Of a stretch of 64,000 nucleotides of DNA, positions 24,689 to 34,282 are shown piece by piece. The translations under genes and the position numbers were made by a program. The number at the start of each line of letters is the position of its first letter. Within the stretch, counting starts at the first letter, position 1. The stretch comes from Actinomadura oligospora ATCC 43269 (GTDB lineage: Bacteria > Actinomycetota > Actinomycetes > Streptosporangiales > Streptosporangiaceae), in the NCBI RefSeq assembly GCF_000518265.1, contig NZ_JADG01000003.1:620001-684000 (forward strand). The letters run 5' to 3'. The notes under the pieces were generated by a model. That model did no database searches. It was not told the DNA's origin and saw nothing but the letters and a program-made list of their open reading frames with translations.

Positions 24689-27310
24689 TCAGGCGACCCG
24701 CACCGCCAGCAGGCAGGTGTCGTCGTTCGGGTTGGCGGCGCCGAGCGCGGTCAGCACGTGCTCGATCAGCTCGTCCGGGCCCGCGTCCGGACGCTGCTGG
24801 ACGGCCTCCCGCAGCAGCCCGAACCCCTCGGTCAGGTCCCGGTCGCGGCGCTCCACCAGCCCGTCGGTGTAGAGCAGCAGGACGTCCCCGGGCTCCATCT
24901 CCAGCGTCGCCAGCCCGAGCGGCGGGTCGTCGAGCGCGCCGAGCAGGACGCCGTCCGGGCCGTCCAGCAGCCGCGCCCGCCCGTCGCGCAGCAGGACCGG
25001 CGGCGGATGTCCGGCCCGCGCCCACAGCAGCGTGCGCGTGTCCGGCCGGAACCGGGCCGCGATGACGCTCGCCGTCAGCGACCGGCGGCGGTGCATCACC
25101 AGCCGGTTCAGCCAGGTCAGCAGCTCGTCCGGCGGGGCGCCCGTGCAGGCCAGGCCGGACAGCGCGTTCCGCAGCCGCGCCATCGCCGCCGCGGCGGCGA
25201 GGCCGTGCCCCGACACGTCCCCGACCGCGAGGAACACCTCGTCGTCCGACAGCGCCGTCGCCTCGTACCAGTCGCCGCCGACCCGGGTCTGGGACTGCGC
25301 GGGCAGGTACCGGACGGCGACCCGCAGCCCCGGCAGCGTCCGCGGGCCGCGCGGCAGCGGCAGGATCGCGCGCTGCAGCTCGATCGCGATGTGCCGCTCC
25401 TCGGCGATCCGCTGCCGCTCGCGCTGCAGCTGCTGGCGGGTCACGGCGAGCATCTCGTCCGAGCGGCGGCGCTGCGACACGTCCTGGAACACCGTGTGCA
25501 GCGCTACCGGGCCGCCGAGCGGGTCCAGGATCGGCTCGGCCATCACCCGCAGGTGCCGGACGTCGGCCCCGACGCGGACCCGCAGCTCCACGTCGGCGGG
25601 CTCGCGGCGGCCGAGCAGCGTCCGCATCAGGTGCTCGGCGCGCGGCAGATCCTCCCGGACGACGCACTCGTCGAGCCGCGCGGGCGGCAGCGGGCCCGCC
25701 GCCCGGGACCGGCCGAAGATCGTGTACAGCTGGTCCGACCAGCGCACCTCGCCGGTCGTCAGGTCCCACCGCGACCAGCCGAGGTTCCCGAGGCGCTGCG
25801 CCTGCGCGAGCTGCGCGGCCAGGTCGGCGGACTCCCCGTCGAACTGCCACGACACCAGCACCCCGCCGCCGACCCGGCAGGCCCGCACGGTCAGCGTCGC
25901 CGGGACCCGGCGTCCGCCGCCGTTCAGGCTCGTGTAGGGACGAGGCCCGGCGCGCAGCGGCACGCCGCTCTCCAGCACCCGGACGTAGTCGGCGAAAAGC
26001 CCCGCGACGGCCAGCCCCGGATAGGTCTCCAGCAGCCGCGCCCCGACGATCTCCGCCGGACCGCGCCCGGACAGGTCGGTCGCCTCCGAGTTCACCGCGT
26101 CGACCTGGAAGTCCAGCACCCGGCCGGACGCGTCGCGCACCGGCGACATCAGCGCGGACGGCGTCTGGATCGCGTCCAGCAGCGCGCGCAGCCACGGCGC
26201 GCCCGCCGCGGCGCCCGACTCCGGCGCCAGCTCGGCCAGCCGCCGCGCGCACGCCGTCAGCACCGACCGGACGTAGCGGCGCGCCCCGTCGTCCAGGACG
26301 GTCCCGGCGGTCCAGCCGATCTCGGCCGCGCCGACGACGCGTCCGCCCACCGACAGCGGCAGGCACGAGTGCGAACCCGGCCGCCGCGCCGCCGCGCCCA
26401 CCAGCGTCAGCGCCGATGGGTCCGCCGACCACAGCGGCACACCACCGCATACCGTGCGAACTAGGCCGATGTCGCCGAGCGGTGGGATCCGCGCCCACGC
26501 GCTCACCACGTGGGCGTCCAGGCCGTGCGCCCCCACGATGCGCAATGCGCCGTCCGGCTCCAGCGAGGTGACCAGGACCGACTCCGCGCCCAGCCATCCG
26601 AGCGCCTCCTCGGCCACGCGCCGCGCCAACTCGTCCCCGGTGCGGGCCTCGGCGACCGCCACCCCCGCCAACTGCCGTGCCGCCGCCAGACCTGCGGGCA
26701 ACAACTCTGGCCCGGGCAGCCCGGCGATCGGCCGCACGCCGCCGTCCGCGCCGTCCACGGGAGCCGCGCCGTCCGGTGCTGCGTCGTGCACCGGGGCGGC
26801 GGCGTCCGGCTCACGCGGGGCGGGAGCGCCGGCCGTCTGGTCGTCCTGGACGGCGTCGCCGGACGTGCTCGCCGGTGACGGAGTGAGGTAGGTGGCCGGG
26901 TCGAACACCGCTCCGCCCGGACGATCCGGAACGCCGCCGTCGGGTTCGTCCGCTTTGGTCTCGTCCACGCTGGTGCCGAGGAGGATCGCGGCGGCCACAG
27001 GCGGGTCGACATCGGCTTCGGCGGCCAGACGCAGGAGGTGCTCGTGGGCGGCCTCCACGTCGCAGCCGAGGCGCTCGGCCAGCATCCCCTTCGCCTGTTC
27101 GACCACCGCGCGGGCCCGCTGTTCGCGGGCCTGCGCGTCCAACTCGGCGCGCAGGCGTTCGACGACCACGATCAGCTCCGCGCCCGGTGCGGGGCTGGGC
27201 GGATGCTCGGGGACGCCCGCGAGGGCGCCGTCCGCGCGGGACGGCGGGACGGCCGGCGCGCCGGGACGGCCCGGGCCGTGCGGGTCCGCGCTCTGAGGCT
27301 GGGACGTCAC
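24689..27310 (-). CDS. ANTAR-GAF-PAS-PAS-PP2C (SpoIIE/RsbU-type) phosphatase
   Basis: An 873-residue multi-domain signalling protein, GTG start after GGGAG. Residues 48-98 are an ANTAR RNA-binding domain (ARAVVEQAKGMLAERLGC). Residues 115-195 are a Pro/Ala/Asp linker, about 205-360 GAF, about 370-490 PAS and about 500-612 a second PAS with PAC-like end (VALHTVFQDVSQRR). Residues 620-650 are coiled, and about 655-873 a PP2C/SpoIIE phosphatase with GGDWYEA (Asp680), AVGDVSGHGLAAA (Asp698), LLLYTDGL and NPNDDTCLL. It likely dephosphorylates an anti-sigma-factor antagonist; none is encoded nearby. The ANTAR domain at the N-terminus is an unusual order. Confidence 0.92.
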   Translation of the reverse strand: MTSQPQSADPHGPGRPGAPAVPPSRADGALAGVPEHPPSPAPGAELIVVVERLRAELDAQAREQRARAVVEQAKGMLAERLGCDVEAAHEHLLRLAAEADVDPPVAAAILLGTSVDETKADEPDGGVPDRPGGAVFDPATYLTPSPASTSGDAVQDDQTAGAPAPREPDAAAPVHDAAPDGAAPVDGADGGVRPIAGLPGPELLPAGLAAARQLAGVAVAEARTGDELARRVAEEALGWLGAESVLVTSLEPDGALRIVGAHGLDAHVVSAWARIPPLGDIGLVRTVCGGVPLWSADPSALTLVGAAARRPGSHSCLPLSVGGRVVGAAEIGWTAGTVLDDGARRYVRSVLTACARRLAELAPESGAAAGAPWLRALLDAIQTPSALMSPVRDASGRVLDFQVDAVNSEATDLSGRGPAEIVGARLLETYPGLAVAGLFADYVRVLESGVPLRAGPRPYTSLNGGGRRVPATLTVRACRVGGGVLVSWQFDGESADLAAQLAQAQRLGNLGWSRWDLTTGEVRWSDQLYTIFGRSRAAGPLPPARLDECVVREDLPRAEHLMRTLLGRREPADVELRVRVGADVRHLRVMAEPILDPLGGPVALHTVFQDVSQRRRSDEMLAVTRQQLQRERQRIAEERHIAIELQRAILPLPRGPRTLPGLRVAVRYLPAQSQTRVGGDWYEATALSDDEVFLAVGDVSGHGLAAAAAMARLRNALSGLACTGAPPDELLTWLNRLVMHRRRSLTASVIAARFRPDTRTLLWARAGHPPPVLLRDGRARLLDGPDGVLLGALDDPPLGLATLEMEPGDVLLLYTDGLVERRDRDLTEGFGLLREAVQQRPDAGPDELIEHVLTALGAANPNDDTCLLAVRVA

Positions 27311-27523
27311 GGGATCTCCCGTCGCGGTCAGACCCGGCGGTGCGGGTAGGCCAGGGGCAGGGCGGCGCGACGGCGCGCCCGGAAGCCTGCGATCCTGGTT
27401 CGGTATCCGGACATGGCGTGCCAGTGTCGGAGCATGTACAGAATGTAACAGGGTCGGTTTTCAGGGGAGGAGGAAGCGGGGTCCTCCGTGCCGCACCCGC
27501 GCGCACGAGACCCGGCTACCAGC

Positions 27524-28645
27524 ATGGACACGGATGTGACAAGGGCGTTGTATCCGCGCGAGCGCGTCGCGACGGTGCAGGAGGCGACGGCGAAGGCGGG
27601 CCTCGCGGCGCTGCTGCTGACGCCCGGCCCGGACCTGCGGTACGTCAGCGGGTACGACGCGCACGCGCTGGAACGGCTGACCTGCCTGGCGGTGCCCGCC
27701 GACGGCGAGCCGTTCCTGGTGGTGCCGCGCCTGGAGCTGCCCGCCGCGCAGGCGTCCCCGGCGGGCTCGCTCGGCCTGGAGTTGGTGCCGTGGGACGAGA
27801 CCGACGACCCGTACGCGCTGGTCGCGCGGCGGCTCGGCGCGTCCGGCGGGAAGGTCGGGCTCGCCGACCGGATGTGGGCGATGATGACGCTGCGGTTCCG
27901 GGACGCGATGCCCGGCGTCGAGCAGGTCCTCGCCGGGACGGTGCTGCGCGAGCTGCGGATGCGCAAGAGCCCGGCCGAGGTCGCCGCGCTGCGCGAGGCG
28001 GGCGAGGCGATCGACCGCGTGCACCGCCGGGTGCCGGAGTTCCTGAGGGCGGGACGCACCGAGCGGGAGGTCGGCCGCGACATCCACGACGCGATCCTGG
28101 AGGAGGGCCACACCACGGTCGACTTCGTGATCGTCGGGTCTGGCCCGAACGGCGCGAACCCGCACGCCGAGCTGTCCGACCGGGTCATCCGGGCGGGCGA
28201 GCCGGTCGTGGTGGACATCGGCGGGCAGATGCCGAGCGGCTACTGCTCCGACTCGACCCGCAACTACTGCGTCGGCGAACCGCCCGCCGACTACCGCGCG
28301 TACTACGCGGTGCTGCAGGAGGCGCAGCGCGTGTCGTGCGAGGCCGTCCGCCCGGGCGTCACGCCGGAGGCCGTCGATGCCGCCGGGCGCGACGTGATCG
28401 CCGCCGCCGGGTACGGCGAGCACTTCATCCACCGCACCGGGCACGGCATCGGCATCGAGACGCACGAGGAGCCGTACATCGTCTCGGGCAACCTCGAACC
28501 GCTCGAGCCGGGCATGGCGTTCTCGGTCGAGCCCGGTATTTACCCCGGTCAGCATGGTGCGCGCATCGAGGACATCGTGGTGTGCACCGAGGACGGTTAC
28601 GAGGCGATGAACAAGACCGAACACGGCCTGGTCGTCATCGGCTGA
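27524..28645 (+). CDS. Xaa-Pro aminopeptidase/dipeptidase (M24B)
   Basis: A 373-residue pita-bread metallopeptidase. ATG 27524 (MDTDVTRALYPRERV) is chosen; GTG 27536 is possible. The N-terminal creatinase-like domain spans residues 1-145. The five metal ligands are all readable: Asp231 (VVVDIGGQM), Asp243 (YCSDSTRNY), His307 (HRTGHGIGIETHEEP), Glu336 (FSVEPGIYP) and Glu349 (ARIEDIVVC). It removes N-terminal residues next to proline or cleaves X-Pro dipeptides in the cytoplasm. It is divergent from the PP2C gene. The roughly 210 bp between hold an A+T-rich stretch near 27435-27455 that may contain both promoters. A strong terminator follows. Confidence 0.93.
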   Translation: MDTDVTRALYPRERVATVQEATAKAGLAALLLTPGPDLRYVSGYDAHALERLTCLAVPADGEPFLVVPRLELPAAQASPAGSLGLELVPWDETDDPYALVARRLGASGGKVGLADRMWAMMTLRFRDAMPGVEQVLAGTVLRELRMRKSPAEVAALREAGEAIDRVHRRVPEFLRAGRTEREVGRDIHDAILEEGHTTVDFVIVGSGPNGANPHAELSDRVIRAGEPVVVDIGGQMPSGYCSDSTRNYCVGEPPADYRAYYAVLQEAQRVSCEAVRPGVTPEAVDAAGRDVIAAAGYGEHFIHRTGHGIGIETHEEPYIVSGNLEPLEPGMAFSVEPGIYPGQHGARIEDIVVCTEDGYEAMNKTEHGLVVIG

Positions 28646-28661
28646 CAAAGCATTTCCAGGT

Positions 28662-28696
28662 CGAAGGCGGGTCCGCATTGCGCGGGCCCGCCTTCG
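28662..28696. terminator. Terminator after the M24 peptidase gene
   Basis: CGAAGGCGGG / CCCGCCTTCG arms extended inward by TCCGC/GCGGG to about 15 bp, small loop, 17 bp after the stop. Confidence 0.7.
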
Positions 28697-28861
28697 CGCG
28701 TCTCGGGTCATATAACGATCTCCATACCAAAGCGATCCGCACGCGGTCCGGCTGTTGCGCGGGCCTGGCGTCCCCCTGTACCTCCTAGGAGCATCCGGCC
28801 GGGTTTACATCGGAGTAACACCAATCGCCGGGCCGTTCCGGCCCGCAGAGGAGGAGGGACC

Positions 28862-30097
28862 GTGGCAGAGGTCGCCCTGCGGGGGGTCGGGAAGGTGTAC
28901 GCCGACGGAACCCGTGCCGTGACCGACCTGAACCTCGGCATCGCCGACGGCGAGTTCCTCGTGCTGGTCGGGCCGTCCGGGTGCGGCAAGACCACCGCGC
29001 TGCGCATGCTGGCGGGCCTGGAGGAGATCTCCGAGGGGGAGATCGCGATCGGGGAACGCGTCGTGAACCGGGTGCCCGCGCGGGACCGCGACGTCGCGAT
29101 GGTGTTCCAGAGTTACGCGCTCTACCCGCACCTTTCGGTGCGCGACAACATCGGCTTCGGGTTGTCGCTGCGCAAGGTGCCGAAAGCCGAGATCAGACGG
29201 CAGGTGGACCATGCCGCGCAGATTCTCGGACTGACCGAGTACCTCGACAAGAAGCCGCGGAATCTGTCCGGCGGGCAGCGGCAGCGCGTCGCGATGGGAC
29301 GCGCGATCGTCCGGGAGCCGCAGGCGTTCCTGATGGACGAGCCGCTGTCCAATCTGGATGCCAAACTGCGCGTTCAGATGCGCGCCGAGATCGCGCGCAT
29401 CCAGCGCGACCTGGGCGTCACCACCGTCTATGTCACCCACGACCAGACCGAGGCGATGACGCTCGGGGACCGGGTCGCGGTGATGAAGAAGGGCGTGCTC
29501 CAGCAGGTCGCGCCGCCGCAGGAGCTGTACGACCGGCCCGCGAACCTGTTCGTCGCCGGGTTCATCGGCTCGCCGGCGATGAACCTGCTGCAGGGCTCGC
29601 TGGCGGGCGACGCGTCCTCGGCGCGGCTCACCGTCGGCGGGCAGACCCTCGAGCTGCCCGCGTCGGTGTTCGAGACCCGTCCCGCGCTGCGCGACTTCCT
29701 GGGCAGGGACGTCGTCGTCGGGATCCGGCCCGAGGACATGGAGGACGCCGCCCTCGTCCCCGCCGCGGGGGACGCGCCCGGCGGCACGCTGACCTCCACC
29801 GCCGAGCTGGTGGAGGCGATGGGGTCGGACGTGCTCGTGCACTTCACCGTCCAAGCGGCCCAGGTGGTCACCGAGGACACCCGCGAGCTCGCGCGGGACG
29901 CGGGCACCGACGTGCTGGGCAAGCTCGAGGGCCCGCACACCGGTCTCGTCGCGCGGTTCAGCCCGCGCACCACGATCAGGGCGGGCGACCCGGTGACGGT
30001 ACACGTCGACACCGGACGCCTGCACTTCTTCGATATCGAGTCCGGCTCCGCGATCTGGGGCGGGGACGCCGGTTCGTCCAGGGAGGATGAGGAATGA
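28862..30097 (+). CDS. ABC transporter ATP-binding protein, MsiK/UgpC/AglK type
   Basis: A 411-residue sugar-importer ATPase, GTG after GAGGAGGGACC. Walker [20 protein letters not shown]-loop [14 protein letters not shown], signature [16 protein letters not shown], Walker [19 protein letters not shown]-loop [17 protein letters not shown]. Residues 240-395 form the regulatory TOBE/OB domain ([33 protein letters not shown]), longer than in minimal NBDs. The stop overlaps the binding-protein start (ATGA). Unlike the MsiK at 48605, this ATPase has its own operon. Confidence 0.94.
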   Translation: MAEVALRGVGKVYADGTRAVTDLNLGIADGEFLVLVGPSGCGKTTALRMLAGLEEISEGEIAIGERVVNRVPARDRDVAMVFQSYALYPHLSVRDNIGFGLSLRKVPKAEIRRQVDHAAQILGLTEYLDKKPRNLSGGQRQRVAMGRAIVREPQAFLMDEPLSNLDAKLRVQMRAEIARIQRDLGVTTVYVTHDQTEAMTLGDRVAVMKKGVLQQVAPPQELYDRPANLFVAGFIGSPAMNLLQGSLAGDASSARLTVGGQTLELPASVFETRPALRDFLGRDVVVGIRPEDMEDAALVPAAGDAPGGTLTSTAELVEAMGSDVLVHFTVQAAQVVTEDTRELARDAGTDVLGKLEGPHTGLVARFSPRTTIRAGDPVTVHVDTGRLHFFDIESGSAIWGGDAGSSREDEE

Positions 30098-31419
30098 GGA
30101 CTGGCAGGCGGGTCATCGGCGCAGCCGTCGCCGTGGGGCTGGCGCTCTCGGCGGCCGCGTGCGGAGGTGGCGACGACAAGAAGAAGGACGACGGCGGCTC
30201 GGCGCAGGGCACCGAGCTCAAGGGCGTCAAGATCGAGGTCGCGGCCAAGTGGACGGGCGCGGAGGAGCAGAACTTCCGGCAGGTCCTGAAGGCGTTCGAG
30301 AAGCAGACCGGCGCGACGGTGTCCTACGCGTCCACCGGTGAGAACACCGACGCGTTCCTCGGCCCGCGCATCGCGGCCAAGAACCCGCCGGACGTGGCGA
30401 TCCTGCCGCAGCCGGGCCTGCTCCAGCAGTACGCGGCCAAGGGGAGCCTGAAGCCGCTGACGCCGGAGGTCGTCGGCGAGATCGACAAGAACTTCTCCCC
30501 GTACTGGAAGAACCTCGCCTCGGCGAAGGGCCAGACCTACGGCGTGCTCGCCAAGGCCGCCTACAAGTCGATCCTCTGGTACCGGCCGAAGGTGCTGCAG
30601 GACGCGGGCGTGAACCCGCCGCAGTCCTTCGACGAGCTGGTCAAGGCCGCCGGGACGCTGCAGGACGCGGGCCAGACCCCGTTCACGATCGCGGGCGCGT
30701 CGTCGGACTCCTGGACGCTGACCGACTGGTTCGAGAACGTCTACCTGTCGCAGGCCGGACCGGACAACTACGACAAGCTGGCCAAGCACGAGATCAAGTG
30801 GACCGATCCGTCGGTCGCGACGGCCCTCCAGACGCTCGCGAAGGTCTGGGGCAAGCCGGAGTGGATGGCGGGCGGCCTGGCCACCGCGACCAAGACCAAG
30901 TTCGACGAGTCGGTCACGCAGGTGTTCGGCCAGGAGAAGGCCGCGATGGTCTACGGCGGCGACTTCGCGGCGGCGAACATCGCCACCACCAAGTCCAAGG
31001 TCGGCACCGACGCGCAGGTCTTCCCGTTCCCGAAGGCGGGGAACACCGCCCCGGCCGTCCTCGGCGGTGACGTCGCCGTCGCGCTGAAGGACAGCAAGGG
31101 CGCGATGGCGCTGATGAAGTACCTGGCGTCCCCGGACGCGGGCAAGACCTGGGCCGGGCTCGGCGGCTACCTGTCGCCGAACAAGAACGTCGGCCCGGAC
31201 GCCTACTCCGACCCGATCGCCAAGCAGCTGGTCGACGCCATGCAGAAGGCCGGGGACTCCGCCCGGTACGACATGTCCGACCTGGCCCCGGCCGCGTTCG
31301 GCGGGACGCCCGGATCCGGCGAGTGGGAGGCCCTGCGCGGCTTCCTGCAGAAGCCGTCCGACGTCAAGGGCGCCCAGGACAAGCTCGAGTCCGAGGCCGC
31401 GAAGGCATTCAAGAGCTAG
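30094..31419 (+). CDS. Sugar ABC transporter substrate-binding lipoprotein, AglE-like
   Basis: A 441-residue extracellular lipoprotein. Signal peptide [18 protein letters not shown] with lipobox SAAAC (Cys23), then a Gly/Asp/Lys linker. The N-terminal lobe matches the alpha-glucoside AglE style: VAAKWTGAEEQNFRQVLKAF, KNPPDVAILPQPGLLQQYAA, GSLKPL. The motif DSWTLTDWFENVYL and repeated aromatic residues suit a carbohydrate cleft. It delivers sugar to the two permeases encoded downstream. The alpha-glucoside specificity is inferred from similarity of pattern only. Confidence 0.92.
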   Translation: MRTGRRVIGAAVAVGLALSAAACGGGDDKKKDDGGSAQGTELKGVKIEVAAKWTGAEEQNFRQVLKAFEKQTGATVSYASTGENTDAFLGPRIAAKNPPDVAILPQPGLLQQYAAKGSLKPLTPEVVGEIDKNFSPYWKNLASAKGQTYGVLAKAAYKSILWYRPKVLQDAGVNPPQSFDELVKAAGTLQDAGQTPFTIAGASSDSWTLTDWFENVYLSQAGPDNYDKLAKHEIKWTDPSVATALQTLAKVWGKPEWMAGGLATATKTKFDESVTQVFGQEKAAMVYGGDFAAANIATTKSKVGTDAQVFPFPKAGNTAPAVLGGDVAVALKDSKGAMALMKYLASPDAGKTWAGLGGYLSPNKNVGPDAYSDPIAKQLVDAMQKAGDSARYDMSDLAPAAFGGTPGSGEWEALRGFLQKPSDVKGAQDKLESEAAKAFKS

Positions 31420-31431
31420 GACGGTTCCGGC

Positions 31432-32919
31432 ATGACGGCTCCGAAGGACCAGGCGCCCGGCGAGGACGGGACGCCCCCCGGGGACGGGACGCCGCAGGGA
31501 CGGGAGTCGTCGCCCGAGGCCGCGGACACCACCGCGGCCTCGGGCGGCGCCCCCGCCGCCGTCGCCCCCGGGACGAACGCGGACGGGACGGCGGCCACCG
31601 CGACGGCGAGGACCGCGAAGAGCACGCGGGGGCTGACGCCGCCGTCGTGGCTCTCGCTGACCTTCCTGCTGCCCGCGCTGCTGCTGCTCGGGTTCCTCGT
31701 GATGTACCCGATCGTCTTCTCGGTCGTGCGCAGCTTCTTCGGCGCGGACGGCCACTCGTTCGCCGGGGTGGACAACTACACCGGCATCTTCAAGGGTCAC
31801 GACAACCTCGTGACCGTCCGCAACACCGCGATCTGGGTGGTGGTCGCGCCGACGCTGGTCACCGTCCTCGGCCTGATCTTCGCGGTGCTCACGGAGCGGA
31901 TCCGCTGGTCCACCGCGTTCAAGCTGGTGGTGTTCATGCCGATGGCGGTGTCCTTCCTCGCCTCCGGCGTGATCTTCCGGCTGGTGTACGAGCAGGACCC
32001 GAACATGGGCGTGGCGAACGCGGCGGTGGTCGCGGTGCACGACACGTTCCAGCCCGGCGCGGGCTACCCCGGCGCGGGACCGCGCACGGGGAACGACGCC
32101 CTCGGCACGCAGCAGGGCGACGGCACCATCGTCAGCTCCCGGCAGTACGCGCCAGGGCAGTCCGCGCTGCTGCCGCTGCTGCGGATCAAGCCGGAGGACC
32201 TGCCGACGAAGCCGGTCCAGGCCGTCCAGCCGCCGGCGGCCAAGCCGGGCGAGCTGACCGGCGCGGTCTGGTTCGACTTCACCAAGGGCGGCGGCGGGAA
32301 CCCGAACCAGCCGAACGCGGGGGAGTCCGGGCTGCCGCGCATCAAGGTCGAGGCCGTCCGGGACGGCAAGGTCGTCGGCAAGGCCACCACCCGCGACGAC
32401 GGCACGTTCACCATGAAGAAGGTGAAGGGCGACGGGCCGGTCACGCTGCGGCTGCCGAAGTCGAACTTCACCGCCTCCTACGGCGGCGCGCAGTGGCTCG
32501 GCAACACCCTCATCACCCCGGCGATCATCGGGTCGTACCTGTGGGTGTGGTCGGGCTTCGCGATGGTCCTCATCGCGGCCGGGCTCGCCGCGATTCCGCG
32601 CGACGCCCTGGAGGCGGCGCGGGTGGACGGCGCGACCGAGTGGCAGGTGTTCCGGCGGGTGACGATCCCGCTGCTCGCGCCGGTGCTGACGGTCGTGCTG
32701 GTCACGATGGTCATCAACGTGCTGAAGGTCTTCGACCTGGTCTTCATCATCGGCGGAGGCGACCCGCACGCCAGCGTGCTCGCCCTCCAGATGTGGGTCG
32801 AGTCGTTCGGCGGCGGGAACGATCCGGGGAAGGGCAGCGCGATCGCGGTGCTGCTGTTCCTGCTGGTCGTCCCGGCCATGCTGTTCAACATCCGGCGGAT
32901 GCGGCGGGAGCGGGCATGA
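31432..32919 (+). CDS. Sugar ABC permease (MalF/AglF type) with a large extracytoplasmic insert
   Basis: A 495-residue permease, about 180 longer than usual. Residues 1-72 are a low-complexity hydrophilic leader. Membrane segments lie at about 74-98, 133-153 and 163-186. Residues about 190-356 form a hydrophilic insert whose second half looks like a small beta-sandwich of the Cna-B/carboxypeptidase-regulatory type (LPRIKVEAVRDGKVVGKATT, RDDGTFTMKKVKG). Further segments follow at about 358-386, 413-440 and 468-488. The EAA loop is AIPRDALEAARVDGATEWQV. The insert sits where MalF carries its P2 domain, so it may contact the binding protein. It starts 12 bp after the AglE-like gene and overlaps the next permease (ATGA). 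Confidence 0.9.
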   Translation: MTAPKDQAPGEDGTPPGDGTPQGRESSPEAADTTAASGGAPAAVAPGTNADGTAATATARTAKSTRGLTPPSWLSLTFLLPALLLLGFLVMYPIVFSVVRSFFGADGHSFAGVDNYTGIFKGHDNLVTVRNTAIWVVVAPTLVTVLGLIFAVLTERIRWSTAFKLVVFMPMAVSFLASGVIFRLVYEQDPNMGVANAAVVAVHDTFQPGAGYPGAGPRTGNDALGTQQGDGTIVSSRQYAPGQSALLPLLRIKPEDLPTKPVQAVQPPAAKPGELTGAVWFDFTKGGGGNPNQPNAGESGLPRIKVEAVRDGKVVGKATTRDDGTFTMKKVKGDGPVTLRLPKSNFTASYGGAQWLGNTLITPAIIGSYLWVWSGFAMVLIAAGLAAIPRDALEAARVDGATEWQVFRRVTIPLLAPVLTVVLVTMVINVLKVFDLVFIIGGGDPHASVLALQMWVESFGGGNDPGKGSAIAVLLFLLVVPAMLFNIRRMRRERA

Positions 32920-33869
32920 GCACGACCGAAACCGGGACGGCGGCGGCCGGGGCCCCGGGCGGCGGACCGAGCGGTGGGCCGGGCGACGGGGCGGGTGCTC
33001 CGCGCCGGGGGATCGCCGCGCGGATCGTCGGCAGGGTCGGCGGCGGCGTCGCGCAGTTCCTCCTGATCGTGGTCGCGGTGGTGTGGCTGGTCCCGACGTT
33101 CGGGCTGCTGGTCGCGTCGCTGCGGTCGACGTCCGACAACGGCGCGTCCGGCTGGTGGAAGGTGTTCTCCAAGCCGGGTCAGCTGACCTTCTCGGCCTAC
33201 TCCGACCTGCTCGGCAAGGGCGACTTCGTCGACTCGTTCTGGAACACCGTGCTGATCACCGTCCCGGCGACCCTGCTGGTGGTGGTGATCGCGTCGCTGG
33301 CCGCGTACGCGTTCGCGTGGATGGAGTTCCCCGGACGGGACTGGCTGTTCCTCGTGGTCGTCGGGCTGCTGGTCGTTCCCGTCCAGGTCGCGCTGCTGCC
33401 CGTCGCCAAGCTGTACGGCTCGGTGCGGATCGGGAGCTTCCACCTGTTCGGCTCGATCACCGGCGTGGTGCTGTTCCACGTGGCGTTCGGACTGCCGTTC
33501 GCCATCTTCCTGCTGCGCAACTTCTTCGCCGCCATCCCCAGGGACCTGCTGGAGGCGGCGCGGATGGACGGCGGCTCGGAGTGGACGATCTTCCGGCGGG
33601 TGATCTTCCCGCTGGGCGGTCCCGCGATCGCGTCGCTGGCGATCTTCCAGTTCCTCTGGGTCTGGAACGACCTGCTGGTGGCGCTGGTGTTCGCCGACAC
33701 CGGCAGCCAGCCGATGACCAAGTGGCTCCAGTCGCAGATGCGCCAGTTCACCGGCAACATCGACATCCTGGCGCCGGGCGCGTTCCTGTCGCTGATCGTG
33801 CCGCTGGCGGTGTTCTTCGCCTTCCAGCGCTACTTCGTCCAGGGCGTCCTCGCCGGTTCGGTGAAGTGA
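32916..33869 (+). CDS. Sugar ABC permease, MalG/AglG type
   Basis: A 317-residue permease starting at ATG 32916, four bases overlapping the first permease. After a roughly 35-residue Gly/Pro leader come six segments (FLLIVVAVVWLVPTFGLLVA; NTVLITVPATLLVVVIASLA). The EAA loop reads FFAAIPRDLLEAARMDGGSE, continuing WTIFRRVIFPLG. The C-terminus FQRYFVQGVLAGSVK is typical of MalG-family subunits. It completes the ATPase - binding protein - permease - permease operon and is followed by a strong terminator. No glycosidase gene is attached to this operon within the window. Confidence 0.93.
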   Translation: MSTTETGTAAAGAPGGGPSGGPGDGAGAPRRGIAARIVGRVGGGVAQFLLIVVAVVWLVPTFGLLVASLRSTSDNGASGWWKVFSKPGQLTFSAYSDLLGKGDFVDSFWNTVLITVPATLLVVVIASLAAYAFAWMEFPGRDWLFLVVVGLLVVPVQVALLPVAKLYGSVRIGSFHLFGSITGVVLFHVAFGLPFAIFLLRNFFAAIPRDLLEAARMDGGSEWTIFRRVIFPLGGPAIASLAIFQFLWVWNDLLVALVFADTGSQPMTKWLQSQMRQFTGNIDILAPGAFLSLIVPLAVFFAFQRYFVQGVLAGSVK

Positions 33870-33896
33870 TCCTCGAACACTGACGGCATCCGGCAC

Positions 33897-33936
33897 GCGA
33901 GAGGCCCTGCGCGATGGACGGCGCAGGGCCTCTCGC
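33897..33936. terminator. Terminator of the AglKEFG-like operon
   Basis: Perfect 16-bp arms GCGAGAGGCCCTGCGC / GCGCAGGGCCTCTCGC with an 8-nt loop, 27 bp after the last stop. Confidence 0.85.
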
Positions 33937-34282
33937 ATGCCCGATGGCCTGGTGCCTGACCAGTTGTGGCTGGTGCGCGGGAGGTAAACGCGAGGTTAGG
34001 GCCGGAGAGCGGTTACTCAGCGTGTCCGAAGGGCGGTTCTGAGGGGGCTCGGCGCATGTCGTCAGTCGCCAGGGAGTGACCGGGACGTCGGCGGACGTCG
34101 ACTGTGCGCCCATGGTCGGGGCCGCGCAACGGGCCGGACGAGGCCATCGGGTTTTCCCTGGGTTCACGAGGTGTTCATCGATGGTGGGCGGTCCTTGTGG
34201 GCGCGAGGGGGCGGGTTCAGCATTACGGCTGTTTCGTCCCATCAGGCATGGGTTATCCCTATTCGTCCGAAAGGACCCTGCC
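33937..34282. other. Intergenic region upstream of the large secreted protein
   Basis: About 346 bp without a credible gene. It contains a repeated GACGTCGGCGGACGTCGAC motif near 34083-34101 and less G+C-rich stretches (GGTTTTCCCTGGGTTCACGA near 34150; TTATCCCTATTCGTCCGAAA near 34253). It is long enough for a regulated promoter and leader RNA, but I recognise no riboswitch class or operator. Confidence 0.4.

Noticed and set aside
29428..32769. A 1113-codon antisense frame across the sugar ABC operon
   Set aside because: The four plus-strand genes have clear ABC motifs, ribosome sites and overlaps. The antisense product is low-complexity and meaningless.
33937..34282. A riboswitch or c-di-AMP-type leader upstream of the secreted protein
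   Set aside because: The gap is long enough, but none of the conserved riboswitch cores I know could be located.
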